The position numbers were made by a program, and so were the translations under genes. From positions 1 to 64,000 of IMG/VR virus record IMGVR_UViG_3300037502_002220: 64,000 nucleotides of DNA; one strand, written 5' to 3'. The notes under the pieces were generated by a model. That model ran no database searches and was not told the DNA's origin. It saw nothing but the letters and a program-made list of their open reading frames with translations. Of the stretch, positions 40,001-48,352 are shown piece after piece; the stretch's first letter is position 1, and each line of letters begins with the position of its first letter. The stretch is from a virus.

Positions 40001-40568
40001 TCAAAGTGATGAGTGGATGACTAGGTATCAAAAAAATAATGTAAACTCTTTATTTATTACAGCAAACGGCTTTGTAAGTATGGAGAACATTAGTAATGAT
40101 TCTATTGCACCAGGTAAAACATTTAATTTTCAAGGTACTGTAAGTAATACTTTAAACGAACGTCTTAGACGTAAATATCTATCTGTCACAAAAGATCCTA
40201 CATACAAATTAGCTATAGAAGAAGCTCGTAAACAAACTGAAGCTTTAATCAATAAACCTAGTACTGAACCTACACCTACTAATATTGTCGACGTATCTAA
40301 AATAGACATAAGAACTTATAAACCTGTAGTTGGAGATGTAATTGAAATGGAGGGTAAAGATTACACTGTTGTAAGTGTAAGTAAAACCGTATCTTTAAAA
40401 TCTGGTACAGAAACAAAAGTACTTAGAGTTAGTGCATTTAGACCTGGGTTAGATTCAAATACAATGAAGTTAAAAAGTAGGGTGGTTAAATCTGTAGCTG
40501 ATTACAATAAGATATTAAGTGATGCTATACAGCGTGGTATTATTGACGAAATAAACTGTAATAGATAA
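34008..40568 (+). CDS. Giant internal (ejection) protein, 2186 residues
   Basis: Several regions stand out. A hydrophobic stretch (about residues 160-200, with Gly/Ala/Leu/Met) could insert in a membrane, and a second lies around 315-350. Two long coiled-coil regions occur near 655-770 (Glu/Lys/Ala-rich) and 880-1010 (Leu/Lys/Glu-rich). The C-terminal 400 residues are mixed, with a Pro/Glu/Thr-rich disordered stretch (about 1895-1965). The size and layout are reminiscent of ejection proteins such as T7 gp16, but no lytic or polymerase motif is found. Its TAA overlaps the ATG of the RNA polymerase gene, so the two are likely made together and packaged together. Confidence 0.55.
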   Translation: MAKILTPQDLSTVDRGIPQTSIRPFSFREAANLATGGIGPPSPMKIRDASEYEGVDVSFALQGGERALQEGRALRQTNLELVGKGLGNIAENVIFETLKFPGTIASGIGIVTGNEGMVNNLWLQGFDALQKPLTELTEVYVPPSVQEKGLWGQLSSPYFWAGEGADAIGTMLSMMIPGRWLATFGLGAKAAKGLAKVGKLGEIAVDGSRILETTGDANKIGKFLVKTLGSTGRGLDFGKLARNIDSGVAVATNTLLESSAEALDTYESLLAQGKTPEEAGEAATKVMMLNMGLLTVSNTLLEKYVFNGFNRLPSVGKQLTTALKGGTPVFKPFQQAGIKFAAGVLAEGVIEEGLQTSFQQEEGDPIRSLERYFENFQSLFSADPDIEFGKAVILGSLLGGAVGGISGFSDVREQRATLEGRPERVLAKGRLGTLQGMLGYKAKQAEKGLIDIFRPSFESLKTGKDILKNSVNEKGEFNVEALKDDSIMFALSNMVDDILLQNNGDVQASKTQVAASLSELGMSNAAIKSLVNGLIPSDINNLSGEQVLKLITLKKDNTYFSRFAANPAGFEMLDAHIDDMVDALEERYEMNTGAKLSDEKKKSISTDLKSKAKRYKNMYEAATTFNNNVRYGIEVAQEDAEDFNEFIRMTQGQTLGSMTYIEELRTIADEIEKETNAEQQKINTAKSTLENAKKDGDPDLIKSREQDLAKAISDANAAVPNFNDKRKDLARIRENVAAREKNIIEFGTEPKVREKWEAFLEVKREKKKATQQYFDGVEVDTKIMPAIYKIIYDQLVNKGYTPELITDIPFVKIAVFHATYEGDLYTFTQTKDGFNVRNHSEQSDETVANWKALIEKFPKLTILTVDQYNLEKQRIDKEIADRKAELEQQAAIEALTQLSIELRQEFNKIEASLQSDYNTLQGVKEELAKAKKRLKSVQAKLRRDSKKGIPVGELQDTVTELKTLVKQLEAQQENTIRTIANLENVRIRLQSELNGIASLINRIQSGQPVQFTKEALRQAATTEVGLATGEFLTETLDFLETKNAEKTKSAFLEKFADYQVRLERQMMSVSNELTLAVQLSDEVRDLINLITEYISEVEASPAVKSLSEIPDDVKAELESKFPGVLNAMDKALKSNNPDVVLRFLANLVNKVKDQHSETYVEVLKDFAKLLQPYVNLSAEISSDVLSNRAQELVDMIDKNDTYVKGLQALRRFSVLIKYQRQLSKLKNQILKGYSPKEDPQIIPDVETQDVTGDPTLFSSEEQNRKVLSLFNTSGLNIEYDNDGNDVRADILNLGYTLPVPSQSDITRNFFQWLDSSDTGNFKVIPYAPEFNDTDFDDITDPETAKVLRDYIAGTPPDARAEALYGVVIEEVDGARMLKMYNGKPLINSMMRPQTKFPSNRNPRMARRAYIGLFLKDVLGWTSIPSDKDLVNTNNYNLIKSSIDKLEKYGISIPDPKSLTSRSFYHMIESFALVYTQMKYQQGFNELLSKTRELKGSDLSSRKLLETTGISKGFQVVAKTINGEPVQFDSENMELEYTPAGNPKNFDVLKANFDGVATLNGVKYDALQPGRLYIKKHDSNTLIPVEMGMLSNNEIDAILYMLSMYADNKRSLRQMIPQLDGSVRIKNTYIKLSNMSILPATKDRVSLISMIMNWGFKVKGDPSPFDIYLSKGSVIFNDSSISLNALKKAYLENDAATLQPLIAFLRTKRVNANYNLLSVANNFFEFTVERDKKTKKPFDIKAVQKQGSYAKHILDRASFYGAPKDVLDAAGLPSSAQKYIMFKDFDTKVDVNEFRAKAPSPKPKPVFTLKPSGVSPVINALRESSSITDFRTRAASYLTDPESVGLFSRILKKLENESGPLFEAEKLLVLNDKSIVSSKTTADVTPEESSVTVKDILSSLEQEETQQGEEGGTNITMKEALSTLWEQVGGKPETQEQPEAGVTEQESQPPVEETKPDFKTIEPDFSKVSVSLDISSIDDTDFLAIFKEINSDGFGKFASQSDEWMTRYQKNNVNSLFITANGFVSMENISNDSIAPGKTFNFQGTVSNTLNERLRRKYLSVTKDPTYKLAIEEARKQTEALINKPSTEPTPTNIVDVSKIDIRTYKPVVGDVIEMEGKDYTVVSVSKTVSLKSGTETKVLRVSAFRPGLDSNTMKLKSRVVKSVADYNKILSDAIQRGIIDEINCNR

Positions 40569-43500
40569 TGGCTTGTCAATACGTATTTCAAGGTAAGACG
40601 TATAATAAAAGATCTATCCTTAATGCAATTAAGGATGGTGATGTTGTACTTGGTGATATCCAAACAGCACGTGAGAACATACGTAAGATTCTGAACATGA
40701 ACGATTCTGAAATAGAACTTGTTCGTGGTCTTATTGATAACGATGCTGTTGGTGCATTTACACAAGATGGTAGGATACTATTATCTGATCGCTTTGTACA
40801 AGGTGAAGAATATCACGAAGCATTCCATCGTGTGTTTAGAACTGTATTTAGTGATGCACAGCGTAAAGCATTATTTAAAGAGTATCGTAATCGTGAAGGG
40901 TTCCAAGAATCTTTAGATCAGAAACGTAAACTCTATCCTAATCAAAGTACAGAAGAACTTATCGAAGAAGTACTTGCGGATGAGTTTATGATGTATCAAT
41001 TAGCTAATGGTAACTATGTAGTACCTAAGCCTATACAGAATGCATTTCAGCGTATTCTAAATTTTATTAGAAAGTTACTTGGACTTAAAGATATTGCTGG
41101 TGTATATGAAGCTATACGTGCTGGTAATTACAAAAGCGTAAAGCCTAAGTTTTATAAAAGTACTAGGTTAGCTAAATCTAAAGTAAAAGTTGGTAATCTT
41201 GAGTTAGATGTATTTCAGAAAAATGAAATACTAGATGCAGTTATTGCTAAGTTTAGTACTTCGTTTATAGAAGAAGTTAGCGATAAAGATTCTTTTGAAG
41301 ACGTAGATATTAACAGGCATTTAATCGATGGTATAGAAAATGTAATAGATCTTTTGCGAGAAGATTTTACAGATCCAGATAAAAGAGATTTAGCAACTGC
41401 TATTGAAAATGATGCACTTAACTATAGAATTTTAGAAGATGACTTTACTGTAGAAACAACTATAAATGCTAACTCACCTATTGTAGAAGAACTAACATTA
41501 CGCTTAGATCAACTTAGGATTAAAACTAAAGAAGAAACGCTAGAGCCTGAAGAACTTAATGATGAAGAAGCAGTTACTAATGACCATCCGTTTCTAAAAG
41601 CTAGCTGGGAAACAAATCCAGAAGATAACATTACACTAGCTATGAAGATCTTTGCTACTTCAATAGAGAGTTCACAGCTTAGTGATTACTACGCACTACC
41701 TAAACCAGAGCCTTCTGGTAAAGTAGTTATGACGTTGTTTAAAGTACTTAAGAATGCTACACATAACTGGGATGTAGTAAAGAACTTACTTGAAAATAAC
41801 GTAGATACCAATCCTTGGATACAAACTATTCTAGATCGTCTGCAAAATAACTTGAAGTTACGCACACAGTTTGTGCGATCGTTTGTAAAAGCACACTACG
41901 ATATGTACAGTGGTATCTGGGTTAAAGAAGAACTACAGGTACAACCACTAGAAGATGAAACTAGGTTTATATCTTTAATACGTGAAGTTAAAGATTACAT
42001 TAACATACTTGAAGATAGAGAAGGTATAGTTAGTCCTAGTTTATCAGATCGTAATCTCTCTACTAAAGAGAAGTTTCGTATCCTAACAGGTATAGAACTA
42101 TCTGATGAAATATTAAAAGGTACAATAAATACTAGCAAAGGTCTTACAACAGGTGAAGAGATTGCCGATAATATAATTGCTGTTACTCGTACAAACATAA
42201 ATGAAGGAGTTCAGTACAAGGATCTATTTAATAACAAAGTATATAGACCTACTGATAAATCAGAAAAACCTGAAGATTATTCTGTACTAGGTAACTTACG
42301 TCGTCTTCTTAATGAATACAATAAATATAGACCTAGTGAACAAGGTGTAGTACTTAATCATAATCGTGATAGAGTGTGGCCTTGGACTATGCACACATAT
42401 CAAAAGCAAGTAGAGTCTGCACTTAACCTAGTTGCTAACTTAACACCTAGTGAGCTAGCAACTATTGACTCTGGTATAACTGAAGGTGGATTACTCCCTG
42501 AAGAAGTTAATATGCAAAAGCGTATTGCTAAACTTAGAGAGTTGCTACCTTGGTTTGTAGATTACAAGTTTAACTTTTACGTAGATGAAAATGGATTAAC
42601 TAGAACTAATTCATTAATACTTAAGCGTATACTAGAACAAGGAGATACTTACTCCATATCTATATTTAGTGGTATGCGTTTAGATGATGGTACTGATGCT
42701 AAGGATCTACTTACACCAGATATGATACCTATGTACATTAGGTCTATGAGTGGACTAGAACCTAAGTACATTAGCGTTAAGCATGGTGATCGTGGTGCTA
42801 TATTTGCTGGTGGTTTTGAAAGTAAAGTAAAATATACAGATAATATAACTGCACAAGACTACTTAGCTTCACTGCTACTAGATGAGATTAACTTAATCCG
42901 AGAAAGCAGTAAGTACAGTGTATTTAAAAAGATGGGTGACGGTAACCTTAAGCTATTTGAGTTTTTAAACATTGACGCAAATGAACTACAAAAGTTAGTT
43001 AACGATACTACATTGACTTCAAACAAGTTACACAAGAAGTATAAAGAAAGTTTTGATAAGCATGTAGAAGGGATTGAAGCAGACTTTAAAAACTTATTGA
43101 AAGAAGTCTACGCTAACTTTGACGGTAAAAGGTTTGATGATGTATTTACTAAACCTGGAGAAACAAAAGTACCTTTTTATACTACAGCAGAGGTGTTTAG
43201 TATGTACAATAACGATGAAGAAATTCTTATCAAAGAAGTAGTTAAGAATTATTTGATACACTTCTACGAAGATATGCGTGTATTTGTAGGATACGCAGGT
43301 GAGTATCCTAACATGGTAAACTTGTTTAAGCGTATTCAGAGCTTATCTTCTTCTGGTACTCCACTAGTTAATGACGGTGAACTTAATAGCTACATTGATA
43401 ATAAAAATCAACAGGATGCGTACGCAATTATTACAGGTAATGAAGTTGAAATGCGCACGTATGGTGATCGTAACTTAAAGCAAAAAGGTAAGATTAAAGA

Positions 43501-46500
43501 GAAAGTACTTATCGGACCTAGGGTTAGTTATACAGAAGCTGAAAAAGAAAATCTAGCTGCTATCCATAAAGCTAATTTAATCAAAGAAGGATTTCCAGAA
43601 GATATTGCAGAAAAGCGTGCTGAAGAATGGGTATCTGTATTTGATAAATACGAAGAAGCAGATGGTGTAACATTTACAAATATGTTCTTCTATCGTGAAT
43701 ATAAGATTAGATTAGGTGAGTGGAATCAGAACATGGAAAATGCTTTTCAGATTGAGCTAGCTATCCTTAATCAGAATACATTAAACCCAGAAGTATTTCT
43801 TGCAGAAGGTGATCGTGTATTTGCTAATAGACCTACAGATTTACCAGTAATACGCATTAAAGCATTTGATTTAAGTAATGAAAATGCAGCTAGGGTATTT
43901 AACAAGTTAGAACCTTTTACTATGCTTAAGCCAGTGTACACTGGTCCTGTAGAACATCAAGGTGCTACAGTAAATGGTATACGTAAAACAGCATTTCATG
44001 TTATATTACCTAGTATGGTATTTGGTACTGATAAGATGCAGAGTATACATGATTACATGCTACGTAATAACGTAGATATGATATCGTTAGATAGTGCTAC
44101 TAAGAAAGCAGTACCTAGTAATGTAGAAGATATTAATGTAGAAATATATTCTACTAACGAAGACACGTTTACAATCTTAGATACTATGTATCTTAAAGAA
44201 CAAGTAAAGATGTCTAACGATGAAAAGGGTAGGATTAAAAACGCTACACAGTCTACTACAATAGTATTTACTAATATTTTTGAAGAAGATCCTAGAGGGT
44301 TTTCTAAACCAAAAGATTACACAGGTGAAAGACCTTGGAATGAACTTACTGATGAAGAGAAGTTAGCTCAGAGTAAAGTATTTACTAAACACACAAAGTA
44401 CAAAGAAGCACTTGATGCTGTTGTAACAATGCACATGGATCGTGTTAAAGAAGATCTAGGTGTAGTTGGTGATAACATTACAGACATTGAACTTGTTACA
44501 GAAATACTTAGAACTAACATTAACGTACCTTCAGTTAGAGATGCTTTAAATTATGTAACAGAAGCTAAGAGTTTAGACTTATTACCTAGCTTTAATAGGA
44601 TTGAACCAGCGTTACTTAGTATTGTAAGTAATGAAGCTGTTAGGATTAAACGTCCTGGTGAGATGCTAGCTCAATACTCTGTCTATGGTATGGATGAAGT
44701 TACAATATCTGGTGTTAAATCTAAGCGTCTTCAGAACTATAGAATTGAAGGTAATGTAATTAGACCAGCAGAGATTATTGTACCGCTACCTAAGAGTATG
44801 GCTGCTCAGTTAATGAAGAGGTTTAAAACTAATAACTTAGTAGAAGCTATACAAAGATATAACAGTAGAGATAAAAAAATTATTGTAAAAGGTTTGCGTA
44901 TTCCTAATCAGCAGTTATCGTTTAACGGTATCTACGAAATTAAAGAGTTTGCACTACCTACAATGCAAAACTATATTGTATTACCTAGTGAGATTGTACC
45001 AGTAAGTTCTTCTGACTTTGACATTGATAAGCAACAAGTGTACTGGCCTATACTTGATGATAGAGGTAACATGGTTCAAACAGATGAAGCTGGTGTATAT
45101 AATAGGTTACTTCAAGCTGAAATAGATCTGTTGTTAGATCCATCTAATTTTCACACGTTGATGGCACCAGTAAATGAAGCTTGGTTTAGTAAAGATCTAT
45201 TTAAAGACATATTAATAAAACGCGGTGAGTATACTGCAGAACAATTAAATAGTGACGAGAAGTTAGAAAATGCTGTAATCAAGTTTACGTTTAAGGAAAT
45301 TGGTAACATCGCTAGTCAAATACGTACTGCTATTAACATGACGCAATCTAAGCTTAACGTAGGTCTTATGGCTACTAACGCTAAGATGTATCCTGTAGGT
45401 CAAGCAGATTCTTGGAAAGCTAGTAGCGTAGTAGCTAATGAAGATGATATCCTTATAGCTAACTTGATACCTTTTGAAGGTGATAAGCAACACTTCTTTG
45501 CACTGTATGATTCTGATTACAGACATATTACAGAAATTATTAGTACGTTAATGACATCGCAGTTAGATGGCGTTAAGAACCCATATGCTGTAGCATTAAA
45601 CATTGTTAAGAATAGTATTGGACCAATGATGTTTATGGTTAGACGTGGTATGCCTATTAACTTAATAGCTAGGATTATTGCGTCACCTGTAGTAACGAGG
45701 TATAACACAGTTACTAACTTGTATAAATCTAACTCAGCTAAAGCTAGACGTATATACCCTAAGACTAAGGGGAAGAGTAACGTACTTAATTTTATGTACG
45801 ATTTTAGCGGTAAAAACGCAATAGAAAATTATTTAAACGAGTTTAAAAATAGAGATAGGATAGTAAGCTCTGCTACTGTTCTTAAAGCATTATCAGATAA
45901 AACATTAAAGACTGAAGATAGTCTTCAAGTACTTGCTGGTTATATGTACGTTGAAGAACTAGCTAAAGCTATGTTGGAGATATCTACTGCGATGACACCT
46001 GATACTAAGCCATTAGGTAACATGTCTATGGTAGATGTAATGTCTGAAAAATATAAAGACTTTGACAACAACTTTCGTCGTAGAGCAGCTATGATAGATA
46101 AAGATTTTAAAACTGGATTTTTAAAACCTTTCTACAATGCTCAAAAGTTGTATCAACTGTTTGGTAACTTATACTTTACTAGAAAAGATAAATTAGCTAA
46201 TTACTTAACGGTAGAGTTAGGTACACAAGTTAGTGCTGGTGCTATATCTGTAGATGATAGAGCTAGAGTTAAGAACACGTTTGTTAATGACTTTAAAGCG
46301 TATATGTTCTTTAAAAAACTTAACGAAAGTAAAGAATATAAAGGTAAGTACACATTTGATGCTATCATGACTAATAGTAATCTTGTAGATGAAATTGCAA
46401 GCATACGACAAGATGAAACGCACCCTATGAGTACTAACTACCTAATACAGAATTTAATTCCTATTACAGGTATAGCTACAGATCCAGATGGTACTACACC

Positions 46501-48169
46501 TTTGTATTTACTTAAGCTAAGAAGTAGGGGTGATAACGCGTTACATCTTTACGATCTGTATCAAAACTTTGAAGATCTTGTAGATTCTGTTGTAGGTACA
46601 GAGTATGAAGCAAGTATGCACGAACTTGTACGTAAACTTATTGCATATAACGTATACACTACTGGATTTGGATTCTCACCATTTACATTAGATGATGCAG
46701 TATCACCTAGGTTAGTTAATAAACTTTACAAAGAAATAGATTTCTATAACACTAAAATTACAGAAGAAGATGTTACACAGTTTGCTAACTTGTTTGTAGC
46801 TATGAACCCTAATGTGTTTAGGTTCACGATTAAACCTAAGAAAAATGAAACAAACTTTTTTAGAAATGTGAAGTATAAGTGGGACGGTACTTTTACAGCT
46901 AATGAAACAGACGTAACTATCTTAGGTAACTCGTACGCTAAACGTTATGATAGTAAAGTACCTAAGTACTTAACTATTCCTGTTCCACGTGGAACTCAAG
47001 CTCAAGTACAACCTACGCCTGTAACTGAACAACAGATTCCTGATGAACTTAAATGTTCTACACCTGGGTCAAAAGCAGAAGAAGGTATGTCTTTTGGATT
47101 TACACCAGGTAGTAACTGGGAGATAATCAAAGATTTTAAAGGACCTTCGCATGAATACGGTGGTATAGATATTATGGTTGAAGGTGGTACTATACGTATG
47201 TCTGATAAAGAAGGTGATGTTAAAGCACCAGATGGGGTAGTTATATCTAAAATTATGTCTAAGCTTAATCCTAAAAACTGGGGTGTTACTGATTATACAG
47301 ATAAAGGTAGTTTTGATGACGCATTTTTATCTGCGCGGAATGCTGAAGAAAAAGAATTTATGTATAAAAATAAAAGGTACACTACTGCGCAAAAAGGAGA
47401 AGATAGACCAGAGAGTTCTTTTAACTTAAGTAAGCCGCAAAGAGAAAGAATATACAATTCTGTGAGACCTGTAGGTTATCCTGCTGATGAAATGATACCT
47501 GCTGCTAAAAGATACATAACGGGAAGTAAGTTTTCAGATGCAGAAAGCGCTGAAGTAAGAACGGTTGAAGATGAAGATGCATGGGCATTTTTTATGGGAT
47601 TACCTCAGCAAAAAAATTCAGTAACTGAGTCAAAGTATAGACCTTCTAGCGCTAAAGATAAAAACACAAGATATTACACACTGAGAAATGCGTATCCAAA
47701 TTTTGATGAAACTGTTATTAATAACGCAGAAGCTGCTTTTACAGTTAACAAAAAATTAAACGCGGGTACTGTAAGAGGTGTTGAATCTTCATTTTTACCT
47801 TTAGAAAATGTAACTTTTTCTAAAGGTAAAGATGAGAGAGGAGATTATTATTCTATGTACGATGTGTATGATTTTAGCATTCCTTTTGAAGGAAAAATAG
47901 GAAAACCTTATGAAGTATATGACAGGGTTTATTATAAAGATTACGGAGATGGTGTTCGTAAACCTATGTATTATACCGACAATGAGCTTTTATCTTTAGA
48001 CGTAAATAAAAAGAATTTTGATACACTAGCGTTGCAAAAAGAATTATCTAACAGAGGTGTTACCTTTAAAAAGTCTGTAAAAAAAGATGGTTCTTTTGAT
48101 GGTATATTTGGAGAAGAAACTAAAGCTGCGTTGTTAGATTATCAGAATAAAAACAAACCTAAGAAATGA
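40568..48169 (+). CDS. Virion RNA polymerase with zincin N-terminus and PG-binding-like C-terminus
   Basis: The 2533-residue protein carries S-S-D-F-D-I-D-K-Q-Q (D1483, D1485, D1487), the metal-binding DxDxD loop of crAss-type single-chain RNA polymerases, which are ejected with the DNA to transcribe early genes. Upstream, P-V-Y-T-G-P (about 1122) and S-A-T-K-K (about 1175) fit the beta-like barrel, and residues 1390-1500 the beta'-like barrel. The N-terminus has H-E-A-F-H (H83, E84, H87) with E-V-L-A-D-E-F downstream, a zincin metallopeptidase layout. The C-terminus (about 2488-2528) ends in a D-G-x-x-G-E-E-T peptidoglycan-binding-like motif. Residues 2191-2208 hold the S-H-x-x-G-G-I and V-E-G-G motif. 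The last third uses more AGA/GGA codons. Confidence 0.85.
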   Translation: MACQYVFQGKTYNKRSILNAIKDGDVVLGDIQTARENIRKILNMNDSEIELVRGLIDNDAVGAFTQDGRILLSDRFVQGEEYHEAFHRVFRTVFSDAQRKALFKEYRNREGFQESLDQKRKLYPNQSTEELIEEVLADEFMMYQLANGNYVVPKPIQNAFQRILNFIRKLLGLKDIAGVYEAIRAGNYKSVKPKFYKSTRLAKSKVKVGNLELDVFQKNEILDAVIAKFSTSFIEEVSDKDSFEDVDINRHLIDGIENVIDLLREDFTDPDKRDLATAIENDALNYRILEDDFTVETTINANSPIVEELTLRLDQLRIKTKEETLEPEELNDEEAVTNDHPFLKASWETNPEDNITLAMKIFATSIESSQLSDYYALPKPEPSGKVVMTLFKVLKNATHNWDVVKNLLENNVDTNPWIQTILDRLQNNLKLRTQFVRSFVKAHYDMYSGIWVKEELQVQPLEDETRFISLIREVKDYINILEDREGIVSPSLSDRNLSTKEKFRILTGIELSDEILKGTINTSKGLTTGEEIADNIIAVTRTNINEGVQYKDLFNNKVYRPTDKSEKPEDYSVLGNLRRLLNEYNKYRPSEQGVVLNHNRDRVWPWTMHTYQKQVESALNLVANLTPSELATIDSGITEGGLLPEEVNMQKRIAKLRELLPWFVDYKFNFYVDENGLTRTNSLILKRILEQGDTYSISIFSGMRLDDGTDAKDLLTPDMIPMYIRSMSGLEPKYISVKHGDRGAIFAGGFESKVKYTDNITAQDYLASLLLDEINLIRESSKYSVFKKMGDGNLKLFEFLNIDANELQKLVNDTTLTSNKLHKKYKESFDKHVEGIEADFKNLLKEVYANFDGKRFDDVFTKPGETKVPFYTTAEVFSMYNNDEEILIKEVVKNYLIHFYEDMRVFVGYAGEYPNMVNLFKRIQSLSSSGTPLVNDGELNSYIDNKNQQDAYAIITGNEVEMRTYGDRNLKQKGKIKEKVLIGPRVSYTEAEKENLAAIHKANLIKEGFPEDIAEKRAEEWVSVFDKYEEADGVTFTNMFFYREYKIRLGEWNQNMENAFQIELAILNQNTLNPEVFLAEGDRVFANRPTDLPVIRIKAFDLSNENAARVFNKLEPFTMLKPVYTGPVEHQGATVNGIRKTAFHVILPSMVFGTDKMQSIHDYMLRNNVDMISLDSATKKAVPSNVEDINVEIYSTNEDTFTILDTMYLKEQVKMSNDEKGRIKNATQSTTIVFTNIFEEDPRGFSKPKDYTGERPWNELTDEEKLAQSKVFTKHTKYKEALDAVVTMHMDRVKEDLGVVGDNITDIELVTEILRTNINVPSVRDALNYVTEAKSLDLLPSFNRIEPALLSIVSNEAVRIKRPGEMLAQYSVYGMDEVTISGVKSKRLQNYRIEGNVIRPAEIIVPLPKSMAAQLMKRFKTNNLVEAIQRYNSRDKKIIVKGLRIPNQQLSFNGIYEIKEFALPTMQNYIVLPSEIVPVSSSDFDIDKQQVYWPILDDRGNMVQTDEAGVYNRLLQAEIDLLLDPSNFHTLMAPVNEAWFSKDLFKDILIKRGEYTAEQLNSDEKLENAVIKFTFKEIGNIASQIRTAINMTQSKLNVGLMATNAKMYPVGQADSWKASSVVANEDDILIANLIPFEGDKQHFFALYDSDYRHITEIISTLMTSQLDGVKNPYAVALNIVKNSIGPMMFMVRRGMPINLIARIIASPVVTRYNTVTNLYKSNSAKARRIYPKTKGKSNVLNFMYDFSGKNAIENYLNEFKNRDRIVSSATVLKALSDKTLKTEDSLQVLAGYMYVEELAKAMLEISTAMTPDTKPLGNMSMVDVMSEKYKDFDNNFRRRAAMIDKDFKTGFLKPFYNAQKLYQLFGNLYFTRKDKLANYLTVELGTQVSAGAISVDDRARVKNTFVNDFKAYMFFKKLNESKEYKGKYTFDAIMTNSNLVDEIASIRQDETHPMSTNYLIQNLIPITGIATDPDGTTPLYLLKLRSRGDNALHLYDLYQNFEDLVDSVVGTEYEASMHELVRKLIAYNVYTTGFGFSPFTLDDAVSPRLVNKLYKEIDFYNTKITEEDVTQFANLFVAMNPNVFRFTIKPKKNETNFFRNVKYKWDGTFTANETDVTILGNSYAKRYDSKVPKYLTIPVPRGTQAQVQPTPVTEQQIPDELKCSTPGSKAEEGMSFGFTPGSNWEIIKDFKGPSHEYGGIDIMVEGGTIRMSDKEGDVKAPDGVVISKIMSKLNPKNWGVTDYTDKGSFDDAFLSARNAEEKEFMYKNKRYTTAQKGEDRPESSFNLSKPQRERIYNSVRPVGYPADEMIPAAKRYITGSKFSDAESAEVRTVEDEDAWAFFMGLPQQKNSVTESKYRPSSAKDKNTRYYTLRNAYPNFDETVINNAEAAFTVNKKLNAGTVRGVESSFLPLENVTFSKGKDERGDYYSMYDVYDFSIPFEGKIGKPYEVYDRVYYKDYGDGVRKPMYYTDNELLSLDVNKKNFDTLALQKELSNRGVTFKKSVKKDGSFDGIFGEETKAALLDYQNKNKPKK

Positions 48170-48351
48170 AACCTAAGCACATTGAAGTAGAAGGTGGTGA
48201 AATAGCTATACGTAATAAGAACGGTGATATAGCTATTATACCTAAGTATAAGAAACGTTGGTTGCAAAGTCAAATGCGAAAAGGGTGCCACTCTTGTATA
48301 GATGAATTTGTAAAAACACTACCTTCGTATAAAGATCTTAAAGATAAATAA
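48166..48351 (+). CDS. Small VEGGE-motif protein
   Basis: The 61-residue protein starts with K-H-I-E-V-E-G-G-E-I-A-I and is basic in the middle, with two cysteines in G-C-H-S-C. The motif is the same V-E-G-G-E found near the C-termini of the RNA polymerase and of the 28693-29988 protein, here as almost the entire N-terminus. The start overlaps the polymerase stop, and the next gene begins 1 nt after its end. It may be a free-standing copy of a packaging or docking element. Confidence 0.55.
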   Translation: MKPKHIEVEGGEIAIRNKNGDIAIIPKYKKRWLQSQMRKGCHSCIDEFVKTLPSYKDLKDK

Positions 48352-48352
48352 C

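Noticed and set aside
40719-40916. 65-codon + strand frame inside the polymerase gene
   Set aside because: Out of frame with a much longer recognised gene, with no coding character.
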